This document shows, piece after piece, positions 1 through 5,739 of a stretch of DNA of 5,837 nucleotides; position 1 is the stretch's first letter, and every line of letters starts with the position of its first letter. The stretch is from Xanthobacteraceae bacterium (lineage in GTDB: Bacteria > Pseudomonadota > Alphaproteobacteria > Rhizobiales > Xanthobacteraceae). The notes beneath the pieces are model-generated. The model worked only from the letters and a program-made list of their open reading frames with translations, had not been told where the DNA came from and did no database searches. The stretch is from contig JASHVC010000373.1 in the NCBI GenBank assembly GCA_030039655.1, positions 1 to 5,837 of the forward strand, written 5' to 3'. The translations under genes and the position numbers were made by a program.

Positions 1-39
1 AGCCGGCAGGTTTTCGGAAAAATCATCGTCCTGTTCTGA
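1..39 (+). CDS. C-terminal end of an upstream gene, probably a zinc-type alcohol dehydrogenase of the acpXL cluster (partial)
   Basis: Reading frame 1 is open from the window edge to a TGA at 37-39 and gives the residues SRQVFGKIIVLF. A 'FGKIV' strand right before the stop is typical of the C-terminus of medium-chain zinc alcohol dehydrogenases and quinone oxidoreductases. In rhizobia and relatives, the acpXL-fabZ-fabF-fabF-adh-lpxXL cluster places such a dehydrogenase directly before the lipid A acyltransferase, which is the order seen here. The TGA overlaps the next gene's ATG (TGATG), so the two are very likely translationally coupled. Only 12 residues are visible, so the family call rests on the tail motif and on the neighbour. 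Confidence 0.6.
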   Translation, partial: SRQVFGKIIVLF

Positions 40-944
40 TGATCGGACGGCGATCAAAAATTCTGCTCGACGCAACGACCGGGTCGATTGCGGTCGGCTT
101 GATGCGCGCGGTCAGGCGCGTGGATCGCAAGCGCGCTGCAAACTTCGCCGGAGCACTGCTGCGCAAGATTGGCCCTATGCTCAAGGAGCATCGCGTCGGC
201 CGTGAGCAATTGCGCGCCGCCTTCCCCGAAAAATCCGATGCCGAGATCGAAAAGATCCTCGCCGGCGTCTGGGACAATCTCGGCCGCGTTGCCGCCGAGT
301 TCGTGCATCTCGACGAAATTGGCGGCGTCGAAGAAGGAATGAACGGGCTGGGTGCAGTCGCCCTGGGGCCGGAGACGACCGAGCGGGCCCGTCGCGTCCT
401 TAACAGCACTCAGCCGCGACTCATTTTCGCATGTCATCTCGCCAACTGGGAGATCTCGGCAGTCGTCGCCAAGAAGTTCGGCGCGGACACCGCGGTCCTT
501 TACCGGCGGCCCAATAACGCGGCGATCAGCGACGCCATCGTCAAGATGCGCGTCGGTGTGATGGGACAGATGATCCCGACCAATCTCAGCGCGCCGGTAC
601 GGCTCGCCCATCTACTGCAATCGGGCGTGCACGTGGGAATGCTGGTCGATCAGCATTTCACCAAGGGCGTCGATGTGACCTTCTTTGGGCGCACGTGCAA
701 AGCCAATCCGCTCATCGCCCTGCTCGCCCGGCAGGTCGAGTGCCCAATCCACGGCATGCGCGTCGTCCGCCTCCCCGACGGCGACAGCTTTTGGGGCGAG
801 ATGACCGATCCGATCGATCTGCCGCGCGATGCCGATGGCCGCGTCGATATCGGCGGCGCCATGCAGGCGATCACGACGGTAATCGAAGGCTGGGTACGCG
901 AGCACCCCGAACAATGGCTTTGGTTGCATCGACGATGGCGTTGA
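39..944 (+). CDS. lpxXL: Lipid A biosynthesis acyltransferase, LpxL/HtrB family (probable LpxXL very-long-chain acyltransferase)
   Basis: This 301-residue protein has the usual length and motifs of the LpxL/HtrB/LpxM family, which transfers a secondary acyl chain from acyl-ACP onto Kdo2-lipid A precursors at the cytoplasmic face of the inner membrane. The catalytic HX4E signature is at H133-E138 (HLANWE). The family's second block, VDQHFTKGVDVTFFG, covers about residues 203-217, and the C-terminus EQWLWLHRRWR carries the conserved P-x-QW-x-W-x-H-x-RW ending. The ATG overlaps the TGA of the preceding gene, so the start is well fixed and translation is probably coupled; no separate promoter is needed. 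If the upstream fragment is the acpXL-cluster dehydrogenase, this enzyme would be LpxXL, which adds the 27-hydroxyoctacosanoate-type chain carried by AcpXL. The family is near certain. The LpxXL subtype, rather than ordinary LpxL, is inferred from context. A long antisense ORF over this gene is a shadow. Confidence 0.88.
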   Translation: MIGRRSKILLDATTGSIAVGLMRAVRRVDRKRAANFAGALLRKIGPMLKEHRVGREQLRAAFPEKSDAEIEKILAGVWDNLGRVAAEFVHLDEIGGVEEGMNGLGAVALGPETTERARRVLNSTQPRLIFACHLANWEISAVVAKKFGADTAVLYRRPNNAAISDAIVKMRVGVMGQMIPTNLSAPVRLAHLLQSGVHVGMLVDQHFTKGVDVTFFGRTCKANPLIALLARQVECPIHGMRVVRLPDGDSFWGEMTDPIDLPRDADGRVDIGGAMQAITTVIEGWVREHPEQWLWLHRRWR

Positions 945-999
945 GGCCGCTCGGCCGGCAGACGAGATCGACGCATCCGTAGTGGCCAATATCTGAATA

Positions 1000-1023
1000 A
1001 CGTGTTGGCTGCGACAAACACGT
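1000..1023. promoter_or_regulatory. Inverted repeat in the leader of the Bug-family gene (candidate operator)
   Basis: ACGTGTT at 1000-1006 is exactly complementary to AACACGT at 1017-1023, with a 10-bp gap, so the half-site centres lie 17 bp apart. It sits 118 bp before the start of the binding-protein gene and 56 bp after the acyltransferase stop. The spacing suits a dimeric transcription factor. No T-run follows, so a terminator is less likely. A 7-bp match of this kind can occur by chance, and I found no convincing -35/-10 pair beside it. Confidence 0.25.
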
Positions 1024-1127
1024 CCACCTGCGCCCTATGGCGAAGAAAAAAATCTGCTACTCTGGAGCGCATCGGCAAGGCGTGTCAGGACGCGCGTGAC
1101 GCGCCAACAAAAAATAGCGACCGCCAC

Positions 1128-1132
1128 GGAGG
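1128..1132 (+). promoter_or_regulatory. Ribosome binding site that fixes the start of the Bug-family gene at 1141
   Basis: GGAGG lies 8 bases before ATG 1141. An in-frame ATG at 1096 would add 15 polar residues in front of a perfect signal peptide and has no comparable site, so 1141 is the start. Confidence 0.85.
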
Positions 1133-1140
1133 ACCCGCCC

Positions 1141-2100
1141 ATGAAGAAGCTTCTGCTTGTTCTCATTACCACCACCACAGCCCTGTTCAGCGCGGCGCTC
1201 TACGCCGAAGATTATCCGACGCGGCCCATCACCATCGTCAATCCGTTCGGTGCCGGCAGCGCCAGCGACACTCTCGACCGCATCATCGGCGACAAGCTTG
1301 GTCCCGCGCTCGGACAACCCATCGTGATCGAGGACCGGCCGGGTGCGGACGGGGCCGTGTCAGCGGATTACGTCCATCACGAGCCAGCGGATGGTTATAC
1401 ACTGTTGATGGCCACCAACTCGCCGCTTTCCGCCGACCCGTTCATACACACGATCCACTACGATCCGTTGAAGGATTTTGTGCCGATCACGCGGGTGGGC
1501 AGCTTCACACTGATGCTGGTGGTCAATCCAAAGCTGCCGATCCACTCGCTGCAGGAACTGGTCGACTATGCCAAGGCCCATCCCGGCGAAGTGTCATTCG
1601 CCAGCGGCAACACCGCCGGCGTTGTCGGCGCCTTCACGGTGGCTAAATGGGCTGGAATCAAAATCGTGCACGTGCCCTACAAAACAACGGGACCGGCGCT
1701 CGAAGACATCATGGCCGGCCGCGTCTCCGCGATGTTCGCCGATTTCACGACCGCCATGCCGCATGTCAAATCAGGGGCGCTGCGTGCGCTGGCTATTTCG
1801 CGCATCAAGCGCAGCAAGCTTTATCCCGACTTGCCGACCATGGATGAGGCCGGACTCAAGGGCTTCAACCTCGACGCCTGGGCTGGCCTCGTCGCGCCGG
1901 CCGGCACGCCGCCGGAGGTGGTGACCAAGCTCAACGGCGCGTTGCGCAAGGTCATCGACAGCCCGGATGTGCAGGCGAAGTTCACGAACGTCGGCTTTGA
2001 GGGATTTTCCTCAACTCCCGAGGAACTGGGTGACTACATCAAGGCCCAGCTTGCCGAATGGAAGAAAATGGTCGAGGACGCCAACATCAAGCCGGATTAA
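1141..2100 (+). CDS. Bug/TctC-family periplasmic solute-binding protein (tripartite tricarboxylate transporter type)
   Basis: The protein is 319 residues from the chosen ATG, normal for the Bug family of extracytoplasmic receptors. These bind carboxylates, amino acids or aromatic acids in the periplasm and pass them to TctAB membrane proteins. A classical signal peptide occupies residues 1-22 (MKK, a hydrophobic core, then ALYA before EDYPTRPI). The mature start YPTRPITIVNPFGAGSASD holds the first ligand loop (about 35-42), followed by the family hallmarks RPGADGAVSADYV (66-78), DGYTLLMAT (84-92), ASGNTAG (154-160, second ligand loop), VHVPYKTTGPALEDIMAGR (177-195), FAD (199-201) and the C-terminal AGTPPEVVTKLN. 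No TctA or TctB gene lies nearby, as is common for the many Bug paralogues of Bradyrhizobium-like and beta-proteobacterial genomes. The ligand cannot be read from the sequence. The gene is preceded by about 196 bp of non-coding DNA, so it probably has its own promoter, and it converges on the polyamine-binding gene. Confidence 0.93.
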   Translation: MKKLLLVLITTTTALFSAALYAEDYPTRPITIVNPFGAGSASDTLDRIIGDKLGPALGQPIVIEDRPGADGAVSADYVHHEPADGYTLLMATNSPLSADPFIHTIHYDPLKDFVPITRVGSFTLMLVVNPKLPIHSLQELVDYAKAHPGEVSFASGNTAGVVGAFTVAKWAGIKIVHVPYKTTGPALEDIMAGRVSAMFADFTTAMPHVKSGALRALAISRIKRSKLYPDLPTMDEAGLKGFNLDAWAGLVAPAGTPPEVVTKLNGALRKVIDSPDVQAKFTNVGFEGFSSTPEELGDYIKAQLAEWKKMVEDANIKPD

Positions 2101-2107
2101 GCGCAAG

Positions 2108-3259
2108 TCACTCGCCCGTTTTCACCTTCGTCCACATGCGGTTGACGAGGCGCTGCGTCCGCTGGTCGTGGGCGATGATGGTGAAGAGCTTCGCCATGGT
2201 CGCATCATCGGGATAGATGGTGCGGTCGTTGAGGATGTCTTTGTCGATGAGCGGGCTCGGCCGGTCGCCGTTGGCGTAGGAAACGAAATTGCTGTTCCGC
2301 GCCGCAACCTGAGGTTCAAGCAGATAGTTGATGAGCTGGTTCGCCTCAGCGACGTGGGGTGCGTCCTTGGGAATTGCGAGATTGTCGAACCACAGCGGAG
2401 CGCCCTCCTTCGGGATCGCGTACTCGATGTCGATGCTGCTCTTGGCCTGTTGCGCCCTCTTCCGTGCCTGCTTGACATCGCCGGAATAGCCGAGCGCCAG
2501 GCAAATCTCCCCGGTGGCAAGGGCGTTGATGTATTCGGAAGAATGAAACTTGCGCACATACGGCCTGATCTTGGTGAGGACGGCCGCGGCTTTCTCCAGA
2601 TCGGCCGGGTTGCTCGAATTGGGTTCGAGATGCAGATAACGCAGAGCCGATGGCACGATATCGTCGGATGAATCAAGAAAATGGATGCCGCAATCCTTGA
2701 ACTTGGCGATCTTGTTCGGATTGAATACGTCGTCCCAGCTGTCGATCGCCCCACCCGGCCCGAGAACACGCTGCGCGTCTTTCACGTTGTAACCTATGCC
2801 CGTCGTCCCCCACATGTAATTGACGGCGTATTGATTGCCGGGATCGTAGGCCGCGAGGCGGCTGGCGATCTCCGGCCATACGTTGACCAGATTGGGCAGC
2901 TTTGACTTGTCCAACTTCTGAAAAATACCGGCGGCGATCTCTCGCGCCAGAAAATAGCCGGTGGGCACGACGACGTCATAGCCCGATTGCCCGGCCAGCA
3001 GCTTAGCCTCCAGCGTGTCGCTGGAATCAAAGGTGTCGTAGCGGACCGCGATGCCGGTCTTTTTGGTGAATTCGTCGAGAACGGACGGGTCGATGTAGTC
3101 CGACCAATTGTAGACATTGACCACGCGCTGCTGCTGCGCTGTGGCGACGCCGGGACATGCGGACAATACGGCGACGAGCGCGAGGATGATGCCACTCGCT
3201 AGGGCAACCCGGTGCTGGATTCCCGCCTTCGCAGGAATGAGCGGGAATGATTTCAGCAT
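2108..3259 (-). CDS. Polyamine ABC transporter substrate-binding protein, PotF/PotD type
   Basis: This 383-residue protein aligns from memory almost end to end with E. coli PotF (370 residues), the periplasmic putrescine receptor. Shared blocks include VYNWSDYIDPSV (49-60), LEAKLLAGQSGYDVVVPT (83-100), YMWGTTGIGYNV (148-159), KFHSSEYINALATGEICLALG (in 237-257), IPKEGAPLWFDNLAIP (282-297) and the end WTKVKTGE. Likely pocket residues are W52, S53, D54, Y55, T100, D199/D200, Y258, D261, W290, D292 and Y328. Several differ from PotF (W244 becomes Tyr, F276 becomes Trp as in PotD, E184/E185 become Asp), so the preferred polyamine is uncertain. The export signal is unusual: residues 5-17 are encoded by a dispersed palindromic repeat, the hydrophobic core follows at about 19-33, and both a lipobox-like LSAC (C35) and a signal peptidase I-like ATA/QQ site (after A41) are present. 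No other in-frame start precedes the core, and the Shine-Dalgarno is weak (GAGG about 14 bases upstream). It lies 16 bp behind the rhodanese gene, suggesting an operon. No Pot ATPase or permease genes are in the window. Confidence 0.93.
   Translation of the reverse strand: MLKSFPLIPAKAGIQHRVALASGIILALVAVLSACPGVATAQQQRVVNVYNWSDYIDPSVLDEFTKKTGIAVRYDTFDSSDTLEAKLLAGQSGYDVVVPTGYFLAREIAAGIFQKLDKSKLPNLVNVWPEIASRLAAYDPGNQYAVNYMWGTTGIGYNVKDAQRVLGPGGAIDSWDDVFNPNKIAKFKDCGIHFLDSSDDIVPSALRYLHLEPNSSNPADLEKAAAVLTKIRPYVRKFHSSEYINALATGEICLALGYSGDVKQARKRAQQAKSSIDIEYAIPKEGAPLWFDNLAIPKDAPHVAEANQLINYLLEPQVAARNSNFVSYANGDRPSPLIDKDILNDRTIYPDDATMAKLFTIIAHDQRTQRLVNRMWTKVKTGE
3219..3248. repeat. Dispersed palindromic repeat ('IPAKAGIQ' type) inside the 5' end of the polyamine-binding gene
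   Basis: ATTCCCGC (3219-3226) can pair with GCAGGAAT (3231-3238) over a CTTC loop with one mismatch, or perfectly with GCGGGAAT (3241-3248) over a 14-base loop. The motif also contains GGAATGA twice (3234-3240 and 3244-3250). Sequences of the form GGATTCCCGCCTTCGCGGGAATGA recur as intergenic palindromes in many proteobacteria, and their minus-strand translation IPAKAGIQ turns up repeatedly at mis-called protein N-termini; the Neisseria dRS3 repeat has a similar ATTCCC-GGGAAT core. Here it lies within codons 4-14 of a real gene rather than between genes. Copy number in this genome cannot be judged from one window. Confidence 0.75.
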
Positions 3260-3275
3260 GGCAGGAGAAATAACC

Positions 3276-3614
3276 TCAGGTCTCGGTCGGCAGCCCGGCG
3301 GCCTTCCAGGCCAGGATACCGCCGGCGAGATGGGAGCCGTAGTCGAAGCCCTGCTCCTGCGCGGCGAGCGACGCCGTCACGGAGCGGCGGCCGGAGCGGC
3401 AGGCAAACACGACCTCGCGCCCGGGCGGCACCGCAATGGCGGCCGGGTCGAACGCCGACAGCGGCTCCAGCACGGCGTTCGGAAAGCGCTCAACCGCTGT
3501 TTCGTTCGGCTCGCGCACGTCGACGAGCACCATGCGGCCTTCGGCCAGCCCACGCGCCACCTCTTCGGCCGTCAGATCGCGTACTGCCGGCTTGTCACCA
3601 GCCTGGTCGGACAT
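3276..3614 (-). CDS. Single-domain rhodanese-like sulfurtransferase
   Basis: The 112-residue protein is one rhodanese domain with no signal peptide or membrane segment, so it should be cytoplasmic. The catalytic loop is CRSGRRS with active cysteine C72, matching the CxxGxRS persulfide-carrying loop of the GlpE/PspE-like group. Upstream are the family's LVDVREPNE motif (30-38, with D32 and R34) and the helix before it; downstream is the typical end HLAGGILAWKAAGLPTE (95-111). It should move sulfane sulfur from donors such as thiosulfate or persulfides to acceptors such as cyanide or thiols; the physiological partner is unknown. The start is firm: AGGAG lies 7 bases before the ATG (3622-3626 on the opposite strand). 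The gene is first in a likely two-gene unit with the polyamine-binding gene, 16 bp downstream, and is divergent from mmsA. No functional link to polyamine uptake is evident. Confidence 0.93.
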   Translation of the reverse strand: MSDQAGDKPAVRDLTAEEVARGLAEGRMVLVDVREPNETAVERFPNAVLEPLSAFDPAAIAVPPGREVVFACRSGRRSVTASLAAQEQGFDYGSHLAGGILAWKAAGLPTET

Positions 3615-3700
3615 TGCCTATCTCCTGAGTGAGCGACAAACAACAGGTTGCGCCGATGGCTCCTAGAATCAAGAGGCGCTTACGCGTCTGATCGCTCCCA

Positions 3701-3717
3701 CGTGTCGTTTCGACACG
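3701..3717. promoter_or_regulatory. Perfect 7-bp-arm palindrome in the rhodanese/mmsA divergent intergenic region
   Basis: CGTGTCG (3701-3707), a TTT spacer and CGACACG (3711-3717) form a perfect inverted repeat, 87 bp before the rhodanese start and 113 bp before the mmsA start. The hexamer ACGCGT appears at 3682-3687 and again at 3715-3720 overlapping the right arm. The location suits an operator acting on one or both divergent promoters. A short hairpin in either leader RNA is possible, but no T-run follows. I could not identify convincing sigma70 boxes in this 215-bp region. Confidence 0.35.
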
Positions 3718-3817
3718 CGTGCGGCGGGCTCAACCTGCCTCTCCCCCCGTGACCGCCGCCGAAAAAAGCCGCACAATGCGGACAACCATAGCGGACCTGA
3801 CAGCCGTACCAATCCCA

Positions 3818-3822
3818 AGGAG
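3818..3822 (+). promoter_or_regulatory. Ribosome binding site that fixes the mmsA start at 3830
   Basis: AGGAG within AAGGAGA lies 7 bases before ATG 3830. The in-frame ATGs farther upstream (3719 and 3776) would add a 37- or 18-residue low-complexity extension not found in the family. Confidence 0.85.
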
Positions 3823-3829
3823 ACAGCCC

Positions 3830-5326
3830 ATGCGCGAGATCGGCCACTTCATCGGCGGCAAAGAGGTGAAGGGGACATCGGGACGGTTCGGCGACGTATT
3901 CAATCCCAACACCGGCGAGGTGCAGGCCAAGGTCGCCTACGCCAAGCATTCGGAAGTCAAGCACGCCATTGCGGTCGCCGAGGCGGCGCAGCCGGCCTGG
4001 GCGGCGATCAATCCGCAGCGGCGCGCGCGGGTGATGATGAAATTCCTCGAACTGGCGCAGAAGGAGTACGACGCGCTGGCGCGGCTGTTGTCCTCTGAGC
4101 ACGGCAAGACCTTTACGGACGCCAAGGGCGACATCCAGCGTGGCCTCGAAGTGGTCGAGTTCGCGTGCGGCATTCCTCATCTGCTCAAGGGCGAATACAC
4201 CGAGAGCGCCGGTCCCGGCATCGATCTTTATTCGCTGCGCCAACCGCTCGGCGTCGTCGCCGGCATTACGCCGTTCAATTTTCCGGCCATGATCCCGTTG
4301 TGGAAGGCGGCGCCGGCTTTGGCCTGCGGCAATGCCTTCATCCTCAAGCCTTCGGAACGCGATCCGTCGGTGCCGATGCGGCTTGCCGAGCTATTCCTCG
4401 AAGCGGGTCTGCCGCCCGGCGTGCTCAATGTAATCAATGGCGATAAGGAAGCGGTCGATACACTCTTGACCGATCCGCGCGTCAAGGCAGTCGGCTTCGT
4501 CGGCTCGTCCGCCATCGCCGAATATGTTTTTGCGACCGCCGCCGCTAACGGCAAGCGGGCGCAGTGCTTCGGCGGCGCCAAGAATCAAATGATCATCATG
4601 CCCGACGCCGACATGGACCAGGCAGTCGATGCGCTGATCGGCGCCGGTTACGGCTCCGCCGGCGAACGCTGCATGGCGGTGTCTGTCGCGGTACCGGTCG
4701 GCAAGAAAACGGCCGACGCACTGTTGGAAAAGCTCGTACCGCGCGTCGAAAGCCTAAAAATCGGTCCGTCCACCGACGCGCAGGCCGATTACGGCCCTAT
4801 GATCACGCGCGCACACCTGGAAAAGGTCAAAAGCTACGTCGACCTTGGCGTCAAGGAAGGCGCCAAGCTCGTGGTCGATGGCCGTGGCTTCAAGCTTCAA
4901 GGCTACGAGCACGGCAACTTCATGGGCGGCTGCCTGTTCGACCACGTCACGCCCGACATGCGCATCTATAAGGAAGAGATTTTCGGCCCCGTCCTCTCGG
5001 TGGTGCGCGCCAAGGACTATGAGGAAGCGGTGCGGCTGCCGTCAGAACACGAATACGGCAACGGCGTCGCCATCTTCACCCGTGACGGCGACGCCGCGCG
5101 CGACTTCGTCAATCGCGTCGAGGTCGGCATGGTCGGCGTCAACTTCGCCATTCCGGTGCCGCTGTCCTACTACACGTTCGGCGGATGGAAGCGCTCGGGC
5201 TTCGGCGACCTCAACCAGCACGGCCCCGACTCGATCCGCTTTTACACGCGCACCAAAACAGTCACGGCGCGCTGGCCGTCGGGCGTCAAGGAAGGCGCCG
5301 AGTTCGTTATTCCGACGATGAAATAA
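3830..5326 (+). CDS. mmsA: CoA-acylating methylmalonate-semialdehyde dehydrogenase (MmsA/IolA type)
   Basis: The protein is 498 residues from ATG 3830, the normal length of this aldehyde dehydrogenase subfamily. It converts methylmalonate semialdehyde or malonate semialdehyde with NAD+ and CoA to propionyl-CoA or acetyl-CoA plus CO2, at the end of valine, beta-alanine, thymine/uracil or myo-inositol catabolism in the cytoplasm. It opens with the family start IGHFIGGKEV and has the ITPFNFPAMIPLWKAAPALA block (146-165, with N150 as oxyanion-hole asparagine), LKPSERDPS (172-180), VGFVGSS (221-227), GGAKNQMIIMPDAD (248-261) and the catalytic loop GSAGERCMAVS with nucleophile C281. R104 (in DIQRGLE) and R280 next to the cysteine match the two arginines that mark this subfamily, and GGAKN replaces the ELGGK of hydrolytic aldehyde dehydrogenases, fitting CoA-dependent chemistry. 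The end contains YTFGGWKRSGFGD and FYTRTKTVTARWP, also characteristic. No mmsB, aminotransferase or iol genes adjoin it, so the upstream pathway cannot be told from context. Confidence 0.95.
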   Translation: MREIGHFIGGKEVKGTSGRFGDVFNPNTGEVQAKVAYAKHSEVKHAIAVAEAAQPAWAAINPQRRARVMMKFLELAQKEYDALARLLSSEHGKTFTDAKGDIQRGLEVVEFACGIPHLLKGEYTESAGPGIDLYSLRQPLGVVAGITPFNFPAMIPLWKAAPALACGNAFILKPSERDPSVPMRLAELFLEAGLPPGVLNVINGDKEAVDTLLTDPRVKAVGFVGSSAIAEYVFATAAANGKRAQCFGGAKNQMIIMPDADMDQAVDALIGAGYGSAGERCMAVSVAVPVGKKTADALLEKLVPRVESLKIGPSTDAQADYGPMITRAHLEKVKSYVDLGVKEGAKLVVDGRGFKLQGYEHGNFMGGCLFDHVTPDMRIYKEEIFGPVLSVVRAKDYEEAVRLPSEHEYGNGVAIFTRDGDAARDFVNRVEVGMVGVNFAIPVPLSYYTFGGWKRSGFGDLNQHGPDSIRFYTRTKTVTARWPSGVKEGAEFVIPTMK

Positions 5327-5338
5327 CGCTCGGCGCGC

Positions 5339-5728
5339 TTAGCTCACGCAGGCGCGCTCGGAAGCAGAGGCGTCCGGGTTGTTGTAACGGCACTGGCAGC
5401 GTGGCGGGCGATCCAGCACCGAAATGGTCACGCTGGTGATGCGGTCCTTCCGGACCTCGATGTTGCAGAGGTCTGTCATGGTGCCGGCAAAGCCGTCGAC
5501 TTGCAGCTTCAGCGTCCCCACTGGTTGGCGCAGCACGGTGCTGCCCTTCTTGATCGATTCGAGCTTTGCCGAATCGAGGTACAGGGTGGCCGCCGCGACT
5601 GGCGTCACCGGCACAGTCTTGATTTCCACATAGCCGACGTCGCTCGACGGCCGACAGGCGACAATCACGGCTCCGACGACGGCGGCCGTCGCCAGGACGC
5701 CGAACACGCGGGACACGGTCGCGCTCAT
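5339..5728 (-). CDS. Small predicted lipoprotein with a PEGA-like beta-rich domain and clustered C-terminal cysteines
   Basis: I do not recognise a named family for this 129-residue protein. Residues 7-25 form a hydrophobic signal ending in VIVAC, a good lipobox with C25 as the lipidated cysteine; Arg rather than Asp follows, so the outer membrane or another non-retained location is plausible. The mature part is beta-rich: VGYVEIKTVPVTP, ATLYLDSAKL, a lysine-glycine turn, GTLKLQVDGF and CNIEVRKDRITSVTISV resemble the strand pattern of PEGA-type surface domains (a value-carrying strand, 'yld', then a G-x-hydrophobic strand). This is inference from pattern only. Four further cysteines are at 88, 111, 113 and 127, including a CQC motif, which in the periplasm could form disulfides or bind metal. 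A GAGAG stretch about 8 bases before the ATG is a usable but weak ribosome site. The stop of the preceding gene is 11 bp upstream, suggesting an operon. It converges on mmsA with 12 bp between stops. Confidence 0.8.
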   Translation of the reverse strand: MSATVSRVFGVLATAAVVGAVIVACRPSSDVGYVEIKTVPVTPVAAATLYLDSAKLESIKKGSTVLRQPVGTLKLQVDGFAGTMTDLCNIEVRKDRITSVTISVLDRPPRCQCRYNNPDASASERACVS

Positions 5729-5739
5729 GGTTTGCTCTC

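Noticed and set aside
54..611. A 185-codon open frame on the minus strand opposite the acyltransferase gene
   Set aside because: It lies wholly within a gene with clear family motifs, has no Shine-Dalgarno or recognisable domain, and reads as the GC-rich shadow of the plus-strand codons.
1005..1063. TTGGCT with CTATGG or TACTCT as a promoter for the Bug-family gene
   Set aside because: The spacings (23 bp and longer) do not fit, and no other hexamer pair was better.
1002..1646. A 214-codon plus-strand frame overlapping the leader and first half of the Bug-family gene
   Set aside because: The translation is rich in Arg, His and Gln without domain logic, and the overlapping frame encodes a clear signal peptide and Bug motifs.
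1967..2671. A 234-codon plus-strand frame opposite the polyamine-binding gene, looking protein-like in places
   Set aside because: It is the complement-strand shadow of a gene with near full-length PotF similarity, and it has no family motif of its own.
3648..3669. TTGCGC and TAGAAT as a promoter for mmsA
   Set aside because: The spacing is only 10 bp, far short of the 16-18 bp needed for a sigma70 promoter.
3680..4243. A 187-codon minus-strand frame covering the start of mmsA
   Set aside because: It runs opposite the conserved N-terminal half of MmsA and across the divergent promoter region, with no ribosome site or recognisable family.
5333..5357. GCGCGC copies at 5333-5338 and 5352-5357 as a possible terminator hairpin after mmsA
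   Set aside because: GCGCGC is self-complementary and common in DNA this GC-rich, there is no T-run on either side, and the right arm lies inside the lipoprotein coding region.
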